This document shows, piece by piece, positions 50,931-60,362 of a stretch of 64,000 nt of DNA. Under the pieces are notes generated by a model. That model saw only the letters and a list, made by a program, of their open reading frames with translations. It was not told the origin of the DNA and made no database searches. Source of the stretch: Bernardetia sp. MNP-M8 (GTDB lineage: Bacteria; Bacteroidota; Bacteroidia; Cytophagales; Bernardetiaceae); contig NZ_CP147012.1 of the NCBI RefSeq assembly GCF_037126285.1, positions 558,001-622,000 on the forward strand, in the 5' to 3' direction. Positions within the stretch are counted from its first letter, which is position 1; each line of letters opens with the position of its first letter. The position numbers and the translations under genes are program-made.

Positions 50931-51818
50931 TTATTTCTTTTTTTCTTCTTCTTTCTTATAAAACTTTTCAAAGGCTTTATAAACAGCTAAATGTAAAATA
51001 GTAGCATGATTTTGGTCTAAAATTGGTTCATAAAAAAGGGTAATTGTTCCATTTTTAGTTTCCTCTAGTTTCTTAATTGAATCAACCAGCTTATCAGCCA
51101 CTTTGTGCATAGTAGGATGCTCTTCGCCTAAAGAAACAAAAATTCGTTTTTTATACTTTGTATTTTCTGCTTTATTTTCAGCAACACTTTTTGATAGATT
51201 TTTCAGAAAAAAAATTGAATCTTTAACCATTTTTTGATTATCCCACCAAAGCGACGGACTTACAATTATGTAATCATCAAACAAATAAGGTTTTTTGAAT
51301 AGAATTTCTGTTGCTAAAAGTCCTCCTAACGATTGTCCGATAATAGTTTTATGAGAATCTGTTTTGTAGTTTTTTTCTATTAAAGGCATCACTTCATTTT
51401 CTAAATAGGCTATAAATTTTTCAGAACCTCCATTATTTGGAATTGCTTTTAAATCCTGTTTATCATCACTTGGATACGTAAAATCTCTATATCTTGACTT
51501 TCCTAAATTCGAAATTCCGACTACAATAGATTTGGGCAAAATTTCATACATATTCATAAACTGAGTTAATCCTGCAATATGTGGAAAATCCTCATATTGA
51601 GAACCATCAAGCACATAGATAACTGGATAAACGATTGCTGAATCTGGATGATAACCTTGTGGTAAATAAATATTCAGAGTTCTTTTTTCTGATAGTTCTT
51701 TTGATTCAATTTCTTCAATTACACCAAAAGGAAATACTTGTTTTTCTTGCGCAAAAGATTGAGAAATAATAAATTGAGTGATTAGGATAAAAATTAATGA
51801 TAAACTGTGCTTTTTCAT
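50931..51818 (-). CDS. Secreted esterase of the Fes/IroE (PF00756) type
   Basis: 295 residues with a signal peptide (IISQSFAQE, cleavage near residue 24). Core features: LNIYLPQGYHPDSAIVYPVI, YVLDGSQY, the nucleophile elbow TIIGQSLGGLLATEI, SPSLWWDNQKMV, and a late LDQNHATILHLAVYKAFE with the catalytic His. These are typical of the putative esterase family that includes enterochelin and ferri-siderophore hydrolases and feruloyl esterases. It acts in the periplasm or outside; substrate unknown. A lysine-rich C-terminus closes it. Confidence 0.91.
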   Translation of the reverse strand: MKKHSLSLIFILITQFIISQSFAQEKQVFPFGVIEEIESKELSEKRTLNIYLPQGYHPDSAIVYPVIYVLDGSQYEDFPHIAGLTQFMNMYEILPKSIVVGISNLGKSRYRDFTYPSDDKQDLKAIPNNGGSEKFIAYLENEVMPLIEKNYKTDSHKTIIGQSLGGLLATEILFKKPYLFDDYIIVSPSLWWDNQKMVKDSIFFLKNLSKSVAENKAENTKYKKRIFVSLGEEHPTMHKVADKLVDSIKKLEETKNGTITLFYEPILDQNHATILHLAVYKAFEKFYKKEEEKKK

Positions 51819-51863
51819 TTTAGTTGATTGATAAAGTTAAAAATCTTGAGTATATAAAAAGTG

Positions 51864-52598
51864 TTACTTTTTAATCATAACCGATTTACTTGGTTTGGTC
51901 TGTCCTTCTACCACAATTACAAATTCGCCTTTTATTGTTCCTTCATTAGAAAAATAACTTATTATTTCTTCTAAAGTTCCATTTTTGGTTTCTTCATACA
52001 CTTTTGTAAGTTCACGAGAAACAGACGCATTTCTATCAGTTCCACAAACTTCGGCAAGTTGTGTAAGTGTTTTGATAAGTCGGTGAGGAGATTCGTATAA
52101 AATAAAAGTTCGTTTTTCTTCTGCTAGAGCATCCAAATGAGTTTTTCTTCCTTTTTTGTGTGGCAAAAATCCTTCAAAACAAAAACGCTCACTTGGCAGT
52201 CCTGATTTTACAAGAGCAGGTACAAAAGCTGTCGCACCTGTCAAACATTCTATATTTAGATTTGCTTTCAAGGCTTCACGAACAAGCAAAAATCCAGGGT
52301 CAGAAATGGCTGGTGTTCCTGCATCTGAAACAAGCGCAAAAACACTTCCTTGTTGCATTTGTTCTATCCATTTCTGAACAGTATGATGTTCATTATGAGC
52401 ATGATAACTCTGTAAAGGTTGTTTTATCTCATAATGTTTTAACAAAACACCTGTCTTGCGTGTATCTTCTGCTAAAATTAAATCTACTTTTTTGAGTGTT
52501 TCTAAGGCTCTGAGTGTAATATCTGCCAAATTTCCGATTGGTGTCGGAACAAGGTAAAGCGAAGTCTGATTTTCTATATTTTTTTCTGTATTTTCCAT
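51864..52598 (-). CDS. rsmI: 16S rRNA (cytidine1402-2'-O)-methyltransferase
   Basis: AdoMet-dependent tetrapyrrole-methylase-fold enzyme that 2'-O-methylates C1402 of 16S rRNA in the decoding centre. 244 residues. Signatures: SLYLVPTPIGNLADITLRAL, DLILAEDTRKTGVLLKHYEI, SYHAHNEH, ALVSDAGTPAISDPGF, CLTGATAFVPALVKSGLPSE and FCFEGFLPHKKGRK. Complete and conserved. Confidence 0.96.
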   Translation of the reverse strand: MENTEKNIENQTSLYLVPTPIGNLADITLRALETLKKVDLILAEDTRKTGVLLKHYEIKQPLQSYHAHNEHHTVQKWIEQMQQGSVFALVSDAGTPAISDPGFLLVREALKANLNIECLTGATAFVPALVKSGLPSERFCFEGFLPHKKGRKTHLDALAEEKRTFILYESPHRLIKTLTQLAEVCGTDRNASVSRELTKVYEETKNGTLEEIISYFSNEGTIKGEFVIVVEGQTKPSKSVMIKK

Positions 52599-52842
52599 AT
52601 CACAAAGGTAGAAATAAAGTTAGAAGTATGAAGGCAGAATTTAGAAATCAAATAAAAATCTATACTCATTTTTTAAGAAACTAAAATTTAGTAGAGTCAA
52701 AACATATTGCTTTTACTAAAAAGCATATTCAAGTTTAAAAAAAGAAAGAGAAACGACTAAAATTAACTAATTTTGATGCTTATCATAAGTTAAATAAAAT
52801 TTCATTTAGTTTCTCGTTCTATTTTCAAAGAAAAATCAAATT

Positions 52843-54576
52843 ATGAAACTACCTTTACTTCAATTATCTTTCTTTTCTCATCTTTTCGTTTTAGTCCTTT
52901 TTATAGTTATGTCTAGTACACTCTCATCTTGTTCTTCTAAAGAAGCCGTTGATTTAATTGTTCATAATGCAAAAGTTTATACTGTTGATAGCACTTTTTC
53001 ACAGCAAGAAGCCTTTGCTATTCGTGATGGAAAATTTGTAGAAATAGGTAAAAGTAGAGAAATTTTAAAAAAATATACAAGTGCAAGAATTGTTGATGCT
53101 CAAAAAAACTATATTCTCCCAGGTATTATTGATGCACATGCTCATTTATATTGGCTCGGACAAAAACTAGAAGAAGCAGACGTAAGCAAAGCCAAATCAT
53201 TGGAAGAAGTAATTACTATTTTACAACAATATAGAGAAGCAAATCCAGATAAAAAATGGATAAAAGGCTATGGATGGAATCAAAACAATTGGAGTCCTGC
53301 TATTTTACCTACAAAAGAAAAATTAGATGAGGCTTTTCCAGACATTCCTGTTTTTTTGAAACGAATAGATGAACATGTCGCTTTAGTCAATCAGAAAGCA
53401 TTATCAGAAGCTCGTATCAATCAATATTCCAGAATGCCAAAAGGGGGAACTTTGGGAGTTTATGAAACTAAGGGTGAACAAGGAAAGCTCAATAAAGAAC
53501 AAGGATTAAAAGGACTAAACGGACTTTTGTACGAAACAGCTATAAACTTAGCAACTGATAAAATGCCTACATTGACAGAGGAAGAAATGAAAAGAGCCTT
53601 TCAGGGAGCTGAAAAAGTTTGTTTTCAGAATGGTGTAACTTCGGTAGGAGATGCACTTATGGATAAGAAAATGTTTGAGCTTTTAGATAGCATGCACAGA
53701 GAAAAGTCTCTAAAACTGCGTATCTATGCAATGATTGACCCCACAGAAGAAAATCAAGACTATTTTTTAGATAAAGGAACTATCAAAACAGATCGTTTGC
53801 ATGCAGGAGCTTTAAAACTTTTTGCTGATGGAACGTTGGGTTCGTATGGTGCTGCAATGTTGGAAGCCTATTCAGATAGTGCATCTATGTATGGTGCAAT
53901 GTGGAGAAGTACAGACGAATATAGACAATTAATCAAAAAATTTGCTGATAAAGGCTTTCAAGTCAATACACATTGTATTGGAGATTCGGCAAATCGTATA
54001 TTTTTAGATTTATATGGCGAATTTTTGGGAACAGAAGAAAACAAAAATAAAGATTTGCGTTGGCGTATCGAACATGCTCAAGTAGTTCATCATGACGATT
54101 TAAAAAAATTCAAGAAATTCAAAATTATTCCTTCTGTTCAGCCTACACATGCTATTTCGGATATGCCTTGGGTAGAAACTCGTTTAGGGAGAGTTCGTAT
54201 GGGTCATGCCTATGCGTATCGTGAGCTTTATGAACAAAATAATAGGATTGCTTTTGGAACAGATTTTCCAATAGAGGCTGTCAATCCATTTGCTACTTTT
54301 CATGCAGCCGTTGCAAGACAAGATGGTTTGGGAAATCCAAAAGAAGGTTTTCAAATAGAAAATGCTGTTACTCGTGAGGTAGCATTGAAAGCCATGACAA
54401 TTTGGGCAGCTCATGCAGCTTTTGAGGAAAATGAAAAAGGAAGTATTGAAGCTGGTAAATTTGCTGATTTTATCCTTATTGATACCGATATTATGAAAAC
54501 AGACAACAGACTTTTACGAAATACACATGTTTTGCAGACCTATGTAAATGGCGAGATGGTTTATATTAGTAACTAA
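52843..54576 (+). CDS. Lipoprotein amidohydrolase (YtcJ-like)
   Basis: 577 residues. Lipoprotein signal (MSSTLSSCSSKE; Cys near 31). Metal-dependent hydrolase fold of the YtcJ type: VDAQKNYILPGIIDAHAHLY with the HxH motif, GALKLFADGTLGSYGAAMLE, NTHCIGDSANRIFLD, WRIEHAQVVHHDDL, and NRIAFGTDFPIEAVNPFATF with the last metal Asp. FADFILIDTDIM closes the composite beta domain. It acts outside the cytoplasm; the substrate is unknown (cyclic amide or aryl-amide type). Confidence 0.93.
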   Translation: MKLPLLQLSFFSHLFVLVLFIVMSSTLSSCSSKEAVDLIVHNAKVYTVDSTFSQQEAFAIRDGKFVEIGKSREILKKYTSARIVDAQKNYILPGIIDAHAHLYWLGQKLEEADVSKAKSLEEVITILQQYREANPDKKWIKGYGWNQNNWSPAILPTKEKLDEAFPDIPVFLKRIDEHVALVNQKALSEARINQYSRMPKGGTLGVYETKGEQGKLNKEQGLKGLNGLLYETAINLATDKMPTLTEEEMKRAFQGAEKVCFQNGVTSVGDALMDKKMFELLDSMHREKSLKLRIYAMIDPTEENQDYFLDKGTIKTDRLHAGALKLFADGTLGSYGAAMLEAYSDSASMYGAMWRSTDEYRQLIKKFADKGFQVNTHCIGDSANRIFLDLYGEFLGTEENKNKDLRWRIEHAQVVHHDDLKKFKKFKIIPSVQPTHAISDMPWVETRLGRVRMGHAYAYRELYEQNNRIAFGTDFPIEAVNPFATFHAAVARQDGLGNPKEGFQIENAVTREVALKAMTIWAAHAAFEENEKGSIEAGKFADFILIDTDIMKTDNRLLRNTHVLQTYVNGEMVYISN

Positions 54577-54616
54577 ATTAGCTTATAGATAAATTTATAA
54601 TTTAGAGCATAAAAAT

Positions 54617-54653
54617 AGCCTTTTAAATCAATTCAGAGTTGATTTAAAAGGCT
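54617..54653. terminator. Hairpin between convergent amidohydrolase and kinase genes
   Basis: AGCCTTTTAAATCAA (54617-54631) pairs perfectly with TTGATTTAAAAGGCT (54639-54653). The T tract is short. Confidence 0.6.
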
Positions 54654-54740
54654 TTGTAATTTCTTAGTTTCTTTTATTTTTTGAAATATACTGATAAGTT
54701 TAGTTTTTCCAAATCTCAATACATTTGAGTATAATAAATT

Positions 54741-55622
54741 CTAACTTTTCCCTACCAATCCTTCAATCGGACTTTTAACGACTCTTACTAAATTTCCTTT
54801 GCGCTTAGCAATTCGTTCTTTCAAAATCTCTTCAAAAAAATAAGCTACTGAACCCACAGCATAAAAATTGAGATTCAAATCTTTAAATTCTTCTTCTATC
54901 CTATTCAAAAATTCGTCAAAAGTAGTAGCTATTAAGTTTCGCACAAAAGAATCATCTTTATATTTGTAAAGAAAAGGAACAAAAGAAGCAAAAAACTCAT
55001 TTGGTTTTGGTTCTTGATAGGCTCTTTTCAAAACTATTTCTCTATTTAATTTATACTTTTGATAAAACAAATAATGAATTTCTTTAGACAAACGGTTATA
55101 CAAAAAATCAATAACTAATTTCTTTCCTAAAAATCCTCCACTTCCTTCATCTCCCAACCAAAAGCCTAAATTTGTGAGTTCCTGAGTTATTTTATTTCCA
55201 TTGTAAAGACACGCATTTGAGCCTGTTCCCAAAATAAGAACGATTCCTTTTTGATTTTCTGAATCATTGTAAGCAGAATGAGCAGCTCCCAAAAGGTCGT
55301 GAGCCACTTCTATTTTTTTAGCTTGTGGAAAAAGAGTTTCTAGAGCTGCACAAACAATTTTTCTATTTTCTTCTGTCGAACAGCCAGCACCATAAAACTG
55401 AACTTTGGTTACTTTATATAAATACTCTTCCAAATAATCAGATGATTCATTTTGATTTTCAAGATAAGATTTATTGATAAAATCTTTACCTTCTTCTATC
55501 ATTTGCTGTGTAGAAAGAAAGTAAGGATTCCAACCTCCACTTTTCCAAGTCAGTATTTTTCCATCTTCGGTTTTTAATGCCCAGTCTGTTTTGGTTGAGC
55601 CACTATCTGCGTAAAGAATCAT
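54741..55622 (-). CDS. BadF/BadG-type ATPase, N-acetylglucosamine kinase-like
   Basis: 293 residues, ASKHA fold. MILYADSGSTKTDWALK is the phosphate-1 loop, VQFYGAGCSTEENR and GIVLILGTGSNACLYNGNKI the phosphate-2 loop, and GFWLGDEGSGGFLGKKLVID the adenosine-side block. This matches the NagK-like branch of the BadF family in Bacteroidota, which phosphorylates GlcNAc for peptidoglycan recycling; the substrate is inferred. It is transcribed away from the McrBC locus. Confidence 0.88.
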   Translation of the reverse strand: MILYADSGSTKTDWALKTEDGKILTWKSGGWNPYFLSTQQMIEEGKDFINKSYLENQNESSDYLEEYLYKVTKVQFYGAGCSTEENRKIVCAALETLFPQAKKIEVAHDLLGAAHSAYNDSENQKGIVLILGTGSNACLYNGNKITQELTNLGFWLGDEGSGGFLGKKLVIDFLYNRLSKEIHYLFYQKYKLNREIVLKRAYQEPKPNEFFASFVPFLYKYKDDSFVRNLIATTFDEFLNRIEEEFKDLNLNFYAVGSVAYFFEEILKERIAKRKGNLVRVVKSPIEGLVGKS

Positions 55623-55697
55623 TTTTTGGGTTTCGTTTTACTATTTTTTGTAAGTTTATAGCATCAAATTTAGATAAATTATACTATAAAACCTTTT

Positions 55698-55742
55698 CGT
55701 ACACTAAAGTGTACGGTACATTTTCGCACCTTAAAAGGTACG
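55698..55742 (+). promoter_or_regulatory. Two tandem palindromes upstream of mcrB (27-bp period)
   Basis: CGTACACT-AA-AGTGTACG (55698-55715) is a perfect dyad. CGCACCTT-AA-AAGGTACG (55725-55742) is a second with one mismatch, exactly 27 bases on. A further half-site GTACACTT touches the start codon (55751-55758). They could be operators for control of the restriction genes or a fragment of a dispersed tandem repeat. Confidence 0.5.
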
Positions 55743-55758
55743 CTACAAAAGTACACTT

Positions 55759-57687
55759 ATGCAGAAAACTAAAGAAGAAATTGCCAAAAGTAATAATGAA
55801 AATCATAATTATTTTAAATTTTCACCAGGAGAACAAGCTACAAAATGGATACAGTTTTACAAAAAAAATATAATAGCTGTTAATTATCAAAATTTGGGAG
55901 TTGGAGATATTTCGACTTATACTTCTCAAGAAGAATTAACGAATGCCATCGATAAATCTTTACATAACAGAACAAATCTGATATGGAACTTGTGGCTCTT
56001 CAAAGACGCAAATATTGGCGATGTGGTTTTTGCAAATGAAGGTGTCAATAAATGTATCGGAATTGGAATTATAGAAAGCAATTATTTTTATGATGAAAAT
56101 ACAAATGAAGATGGATTTAATCATATCCGAAAAGTAAAATGGATTACGAATAAAACATACCAACATACAGGAAAAAATGGTAGGCTTTTTCGTCCAGATA
56201 CATTTAGTCCAACCAACAATTACAAAATTATTTTAGAGCAATATCTATTGAAATATCCTGAACTGATAGAGATTTTTGAAAAGTATAATCTACCAGTCAA
56301 TATAGATATAGCACAAGAATTAGATGAACAAAACGAATACGAAGAGCAAAAAAACGAAATAGAAAATGAAAACTATTGGTGGCTCAATGCAAATCCAAAA
56401 ATTTGGAGCATTAGTGAAAGCAAAGTAGGAGATACTCAAACCTATACAGCACTTACAGATAAGGGACACAAACGAAATACATACAGAAACTTTGAAAATG
56501 TAAAAAAGAAAGACATCGTTTTAGGATATGAAAGTACGCCCACAAAGCAGATAAAAGCAATTTATGAGATTACGAAGCCTTTGCACGAAATAGAAAATGA
56601 AAAACTCATTGAATTTAAACTCATCGAAAAACTAGAAATTCCTATTAGTTGGAAAGAGCTAAAAAATAATGAAGAATTAAAAGACTGTCCTGTTTTGCGT
56701 AATAATCAAGGAAGTTTGTTTGAAGTCAGTAAGCAAGATTACAAAATTATTAGAGCTATTATAGAAGAGAAAGAAGAAATAGAAAGGCAGTTAACTAAAA
56801 AGGAAAATATCAAAAAATATCACTTCCTAGAAGACAAAGACAAACCATTCATCAGTGAAGAACAATTTCTTCAAACTGTAGAAATTCTGAAAAGAAAGAA
56901 AAATATCATTCTGCAAGGCGCAGCAGGAGTAGGAAAAACATTTATTGCTCGCAAACTTGCCTATCAGATTATGGGAGAAACCAATAATCTCAATATCGAA
57001 ATGGTACAGTTTCATCAATCGTATTCTTATGAAGATTTTATACAAGGACTTCGACCAACAAAAACAGGAGGTTTTGAAGTGCAAAATGGTGTTTTTTATG
57101 ATTTTTGTAAGAAGGCATTAGCACATCCCGAACGTCATTTTTTCTTTATTATCGATGAAATAAATAGAGGAAATTTGAGTAAAATTTTTGGCGAACTCAT
57201 GATGCTCATCGAAGCCGACAAAAGAGATGAAAAATTTTCGTTAAAACTCACTTATTCCGAAGAGGAAGAAGACCGTTTTTATATTCCTAAAAATCTCTAT
57301 CTTATTGGTACAATGAATACAGCTGACCGTTCGCTGGCAATGGTGGATTATGCGCTCAGAAGGCGTTTTGCTTTTGTGAGTTTGAAACCTGACTTTGGAG
57401 AGAAATTTAAAAGTTTTCTTTCTCAAAAAGAGATTTCAGAAACTCTTATAACTCATATTTCGAATTCTATTCAAAAAGTAAATCAAGAGATAGCTAAAGA
57501 TATAAATTTGGGCGAAGGTTTTCAGATTGGACACAGTTATTTTTGTGATTATGAAAAGAAAAAACAAGAAGAAAATGTTTGGTTTAATCAAGTAATTCAA
57601 TTTGAAATACAACCTCTTTTAGACGAAATTTGGTTTGATGATAGTGAAAAGGTAAGGGAAATGATGAAGATTTTATGGATTAACTAA
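55759..57687 (+). CDS. mcrB: McrB-type AAA+ GTPase with two N-terminal PUA-like sensor domains
   Basis: Motor subunit of a type IV (modified-DNA-dependent) restriction system; McrC supplies the nuclease. 642 residues. Domain 1 (about 14-178): FSPGEQATKWIQFYKKNIIA, ANIGDVVFANEGVNKCIGIG, HIRKVKW, a PUA/EVE-like module. Domain 2 (about 206-345): ENYWWLNANPKIWSISESKV, GDTQTYTA, KDIVLGYES, an EVE domain. The motor has Walker A GAAGVGKT at 387-394, YEDFIQGLRPTKTGGFEVQN (McrB signature), Walker B IIDEINRGNLSKIFGELM (Asp466-Glu467), sensor MNTADRSLAMVDYALRRRF. Complete. mcrC follows after 71 bp. Confidence 0.94.
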   Translation: MQKTKEEIAKSNNENHNYFKFSPGEQATKWIQFYKKNIIAVNYQNLGVGDISTYTSQEELTNAIDKSLHNRTNLIWNLWLFKDANIGDVVFANEGVNKCIGIGIIESNYFYDENTNEDGFNHIRKVKWITNKTYQHTGKNGRLFRPDTFSPTNNYKIILEQYLLKYPELIEIFEKYNLPVNIDIAQELDEQNEYEEQKNEIENENYWWLNANPKIWSISESKVGDTQTYTALTDKGHKRNTYRNFENVKKKDIVLGYESTPTKQIKAIYEITKPLHEIENEKLIEFKLIEKLEIPISWKELKNNEELKDCPVLRNNQGSLFEVSKQDYKIIRAIIEEKEEIERQLTKKENIKKYHFLEDKDKPFISEEQFLQTVEILKRKKNIILQGAAGVGKTFIARKLAYQIMGETNNLNIEMVQFHQSYSYEDFIQGLRPTKTGGFEVQNGVFYDFCKKALAHPERHFFFIIDEINRGNLSKIFGELMMLIEADKRDEKFSLKLTYSEEEEDRFYIPKNLYLIGTMNTADRSLAMVDYALRRRFAFVSLKPDFGEKFKSFLSQKEISETLITHISNSIQKVNQEIAKDINLGEGFQIGHSYFCDYEKKKQEENVWFNQVIQFEIQPLLDEIWFDDSEKVREMMKILWIN

Positions 57688-57726
57688 TGATTTAATAGCT
57701 AGAGCTAGTTAAAATGAAATTCATTT

Positions 57727-57756
57727 CGTAATTCGTAATTTTTAATTCGTAATTCT
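57727..57756. repeat. AATTACG-type intergenic repeat (inverse copy)
   Basis: Reads CGTAATTCGTAATTTTTAAT on this strand; the reverse complement matches the unit at 8090-8119. It ends two bases before the mcrC start codon. Confidence 0.45.
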
Positions 57757-57758
57757 CT

Positions 57759-58820
57759 ATGGCAATCCCAATAAAAAACATTTATTATCTACTTTGTTAT
57801 GCGTGGAACAAACTAGATGAAAGTCAGCGCATCAACGTTTCGATAGATGACAAAACCGAGCTTTTAGATTTGTTTGCAAAAGTATTGATTACTGCTACAA
57901 AAGTGCTTTTAAAACGTGGAATTGATAGAGATTATATCGAAAATGTACAGGAAATAAATGCTGTAAAAGGAAAGTTGCAAGTCAGTCAGACCTTAAAACA
58001 AAATCTTTTATCAAAACAAAAAACGGTTTGTAGTTTTGATGATTTTTCATTTAATATTCTTCAAAATCAAATTTTGCTTTCTACTATTCAAAGGCTTATC
58101 AACACAAGAAATATAGATAGAAACCTGAAAACAGAACTCATTTTCTTGCAAAAAAAACTTCCCCAAACGATAGAAAAGATTGAACTCAAAAACTCTCTTT
58201 TCTCTCAAGTCAAGATTCATAGAAATAACCGTTTTTATGGTTTTGTAATGAATGTTTGTTACATTATTTTTGAAAATACATTGCCTTCTGAAAGTGAAAA
58301 AGATAATGAGAAAAGGGATAAAGGAAGTTATATATTTTCAGATTTTACAAGAGATGAGCGGAAAATGAATCAGCTTTTTGAAGCATTTATACGAAATTTT
58401 TATAAAATTGAACAAACAAAATTTATAACTGTAAAAAAAGAAATCATAAAATGGGATTTTGAAAATGATTTGGAAGCTGACACGTATTTACCAAGAATGG
58501 AAACAGATATTTCGCTAGAAAATGAAACTGAAAAAATAATTATTGATGCCAAATACTATCAAGAAACGATGAAGAAAAATTATGGCAAAGACAAAATACA
58601 ATCCACTAATTTATATCAATTATTCAGTTACTTGCTCAATCAAGAAGACGGAAATGAAAAGACCATAACTGCAAAAGGGATTTTACTTTATCCAACTATA
58701 GAAAAAGAGTACAATCTGAGTTATCAATTCAAAAATCATCAAATCCAAATAAAAACACTAAATTTGAATGCTGATTGGAGAGAAATTGAAAAACGTTTGA
58801 AGGAAATTATCGAAGTTTGA
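57759..58820 (+). CDS. mcrC: McrC-type nuclease subunit
   Basis: 353 residues. The N-terminal part (MAIPIKNIYYLLCYAWNKLD, INAVKGKLQVSQTLKQNLL) is the region that contacts the McrB ring. The C-terminal PD-(D/E)xK nuclease core is visible: RDERKMNQLFEAFIRNFYKI, LPRMETDISL with Asp250, and IIIDAKYYQETMKKNYGKDK with Asp263-Ala-Lys265, then STNLYQLFSYLLNQE. Complete and apparently active. The next gene begins 19 bp later. Confidence 0.93.
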   Translation: MAIPIKNIYYLLCYAWNKLDESQRINVSIDDKTELLDLFAKVLITATKVLLKRGIDRDYIENVQEINAVKGKLQVSQTLKQNLLSKQKTVCSFDDFSFNILQNQILLSTIQRLINTRNIDRNLKTELIFLQKKLPQTIEKIELKNSLFSQVKIHRNNRFYGFVMNVCYIIFENTLPSESEKDNEKRDKGSYIFSDFTRDERKMNQLFEAFIRNFYKIEQTKFITVKKEIIKWDFENDLEADTYLPRMETDISLENETEKIIIDAKYYQETMKKNYGKDKIQSTNLYQLFSYLLNQEDGNEKTITAKGILLYPTIEKEYNLSYQFKNHQIQIKTLNLNADWREIEKRLKEIIEV

Positions 58821-58839
58821 TTATAACTAGAAATCTAAA

Positions 58840-59598
58840 ATGAAAATTACATTATTTGCCTTACTAATTTTATTATTTTTCATATCCTGTAGTTCTGAAA
58901 AAGAAACTCAATCTAATACAGATGCAATCCAGATAAGTAATAGTAAGAATCAAGAAACAAGAAATAATTTTGTTGAAATAAATCAAAAACAGGTAAATCT
59001 ACAAAAGAAAAAGATTAAAAAAAGAATTGGAAAGGATTCTATTTTTATTGTAAAGTTTGAGAAATTAAATATCAAATTTGTTTCTTCTGATATTGAAAAT
59101 GGAAGAGAAGAGTTTGAAAAATTTTATAAAGATTCTATTAAAATTAATTCAGGACTTGGAGAAAATTTTGAAAATAAATCATTTGAAATTATTCAAAAAG
59201 ATTCTTCTATTGCAAATGTAGAAGTATTTGAGAGTTACCAAACTAGTTTAGGGGTTTCTGATGAAGGAGCGCATCTTGATTTATTGAACTGGAAGCATTT
59301 TAACTCAGAATGGCAGAAATTAAGTGTAAAAAAGAATTCATTTATTTCTAAAGAATATTCTAAAAAGGAGTCTGAATTATTTCCGAAAGTAAGTACAAAA
59401 CAGATTTTAGAAGCTGTTAGTATTGAATATGGAGGCGAAGAAAATAAATTTACAGAACGAGCTAAAAATTGTAAAAATGCAAATGGTTATCCTTGTTCTG
59501 TTATGATTAATCGATTTAATTTTAAAATTGTTGTAACAGATAAAGATGGAAGCAAAACGAATTATTTTATATTGATAAATTTGCCAATGGGTTGTTAG
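58840..59598 (+). CDS. Hypothetical lipoprotein downstream of mcrC
   Basis: 252 residues. Lipoprotein signal LLILLFFISCSSEKE (Cys near 17), then a polar linker. The globular part carries no motif I know: ILEAVSIEYGGEENKFTERA, CKNANGYPCSVMIN (two Cys that could form a disulfide), ending FILINLPMGC. It lies 19 bp behind mcrC and 17 bp before the PP2C-like gene, so the four genes may form one transcript, although a lipoprotein has no obvious place in a cytoplasmic restriction system. Confidence 0.75.
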   Translation: MKITLFALLILLFFISCSSEKETQSNTDAIQISNSKNQETRNNFVEINQKQVNLQKKKIKKRIGKDSIFIVKFEKLNIKFVSSDIENGREEFEKFYKDSIKINSGLGENFENKSFEIIQKDSSIANVEVFESYQTSLGVSDEGAHLDLLNWKHFNSEWQKLSVKKNSFISKEYSKKESELFPKVSTKQILEAVSIEYGGEENKFTERAKNCKNANGYPCSVMINRFNFKIVVTDKDGSKTNYFILINLPMGC

Positions 59599-59615
59599 GA
59601 AATAAAATAATAGAA

Positions 59616-60353
59616 ATGAAAATATACACCACCTTACAAATTGGAGAGTTCCATACCAGTTACTGCGAAGATTTTTTGATAAAAGAACAACTTGCTTCTA
59701 ATCAAATCTTGATTGCTGTTATGGATGGTTGTACGATGGGAACAGAGTCTGTTTTTGCTTCCATTTTATATGGTAAAATCCTTAGAAAAATAGCTAAGAA
59801 TACATTTTATCAAGAGTTTATCTCAAAGCAAAATCAAGAAACAGATTTGCAATCAAAACTCAAAACTATCCTTCAAGAACTTATAGAAGACACAAAAGAA
59901 ATAAAGAACAAATTAGGTTTAGAAACAAACGAACTGCTTTCTACGCTTATTTTGGGAATTATTGATACAAAAAATTACAACGCTGAACTAATAACAATAG
60001 GCGACGGACTCATTTGTGTAGATGCAAAACTCACAGAATACGAACAAAACAACACGCCAGATTATTTAGGGTATCATTTGACTGAAAATTTTGAAGAGTT
60101 TTATAAAAAACAACAACAAAAACTTTCTATTTCTAATTTTGAAGATTTATCAATTTCTACAGATGGAATATTTACGTTCAAGAATTTAAAAAATCAAAAT
60201 CAGCAGAAAAGTGAATCTGAAATAATTGATTATCTTTTAGTAGATTATCAAGAATCCGAATTTGATAATTTTTTAGATAGAAAAATCAGGAATTTAAAGA
60301 AAATAAATCACCTAGTTACAGATGATTTGGCTATTATTCGCATCAAAAAATAA
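59616..60353 (+). CDS. PP2C-like protein phosphatase, divergent
   Basis: 245 residues from the ATG at 59616; a TTG eight codons upstream is in frame but overlaps the previous gene. PPM/PP2C pattern: QIGEFHTSYCEDFLIKEQL (usual position of the first metal acidic residue), ILIAVMDGCTMGTESVFASI (DG motif), LSTLILGIIDTKNYNAELIT with IGDGL (strand with GD), LSISTDGIFTF (SDG-like) and LVTDDLAIIRI (DD motif near the end). Metal ligands are mostly kept. It would dephosphorylate Ser/Thr; no kinase is nearby. Confidence 0.78.
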   Translation: MKIYTTLQIGEFHTSYCEDFLIKEQLASNQILIAVMDGCTMGTESVFASILYGKILRKIAKNTFYQEFISKQNQETDLQSKLKTILQELIEDTKEIKNKLGLETNELLSTLILGIIDTKNYNAELITIGDGLICVDAKLTEYEQNNTPDYLGYHLTENFEEFYKKQQQKLSISNFEDLSISTDGIFTFKNLKNQNQQKSESEIIDYLLVDYQESEFDNFLDRKIRNLKKINHLVTDDLAIIRIKK

Positions 60354-60362
60354 TTACTACTT

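Noticed and set aside
52156-52495. Plus-strand frames inside rsmI
   Set aside because: rsmI on the minus strand is a clear full-length match; these frames have no domain.
60354-60362. Terminator search between the PP2C-like and lipoprotein genes
   Set aside because: Only eight to nine bases separate the two convergent stops and no palindrome with a T tract is present.
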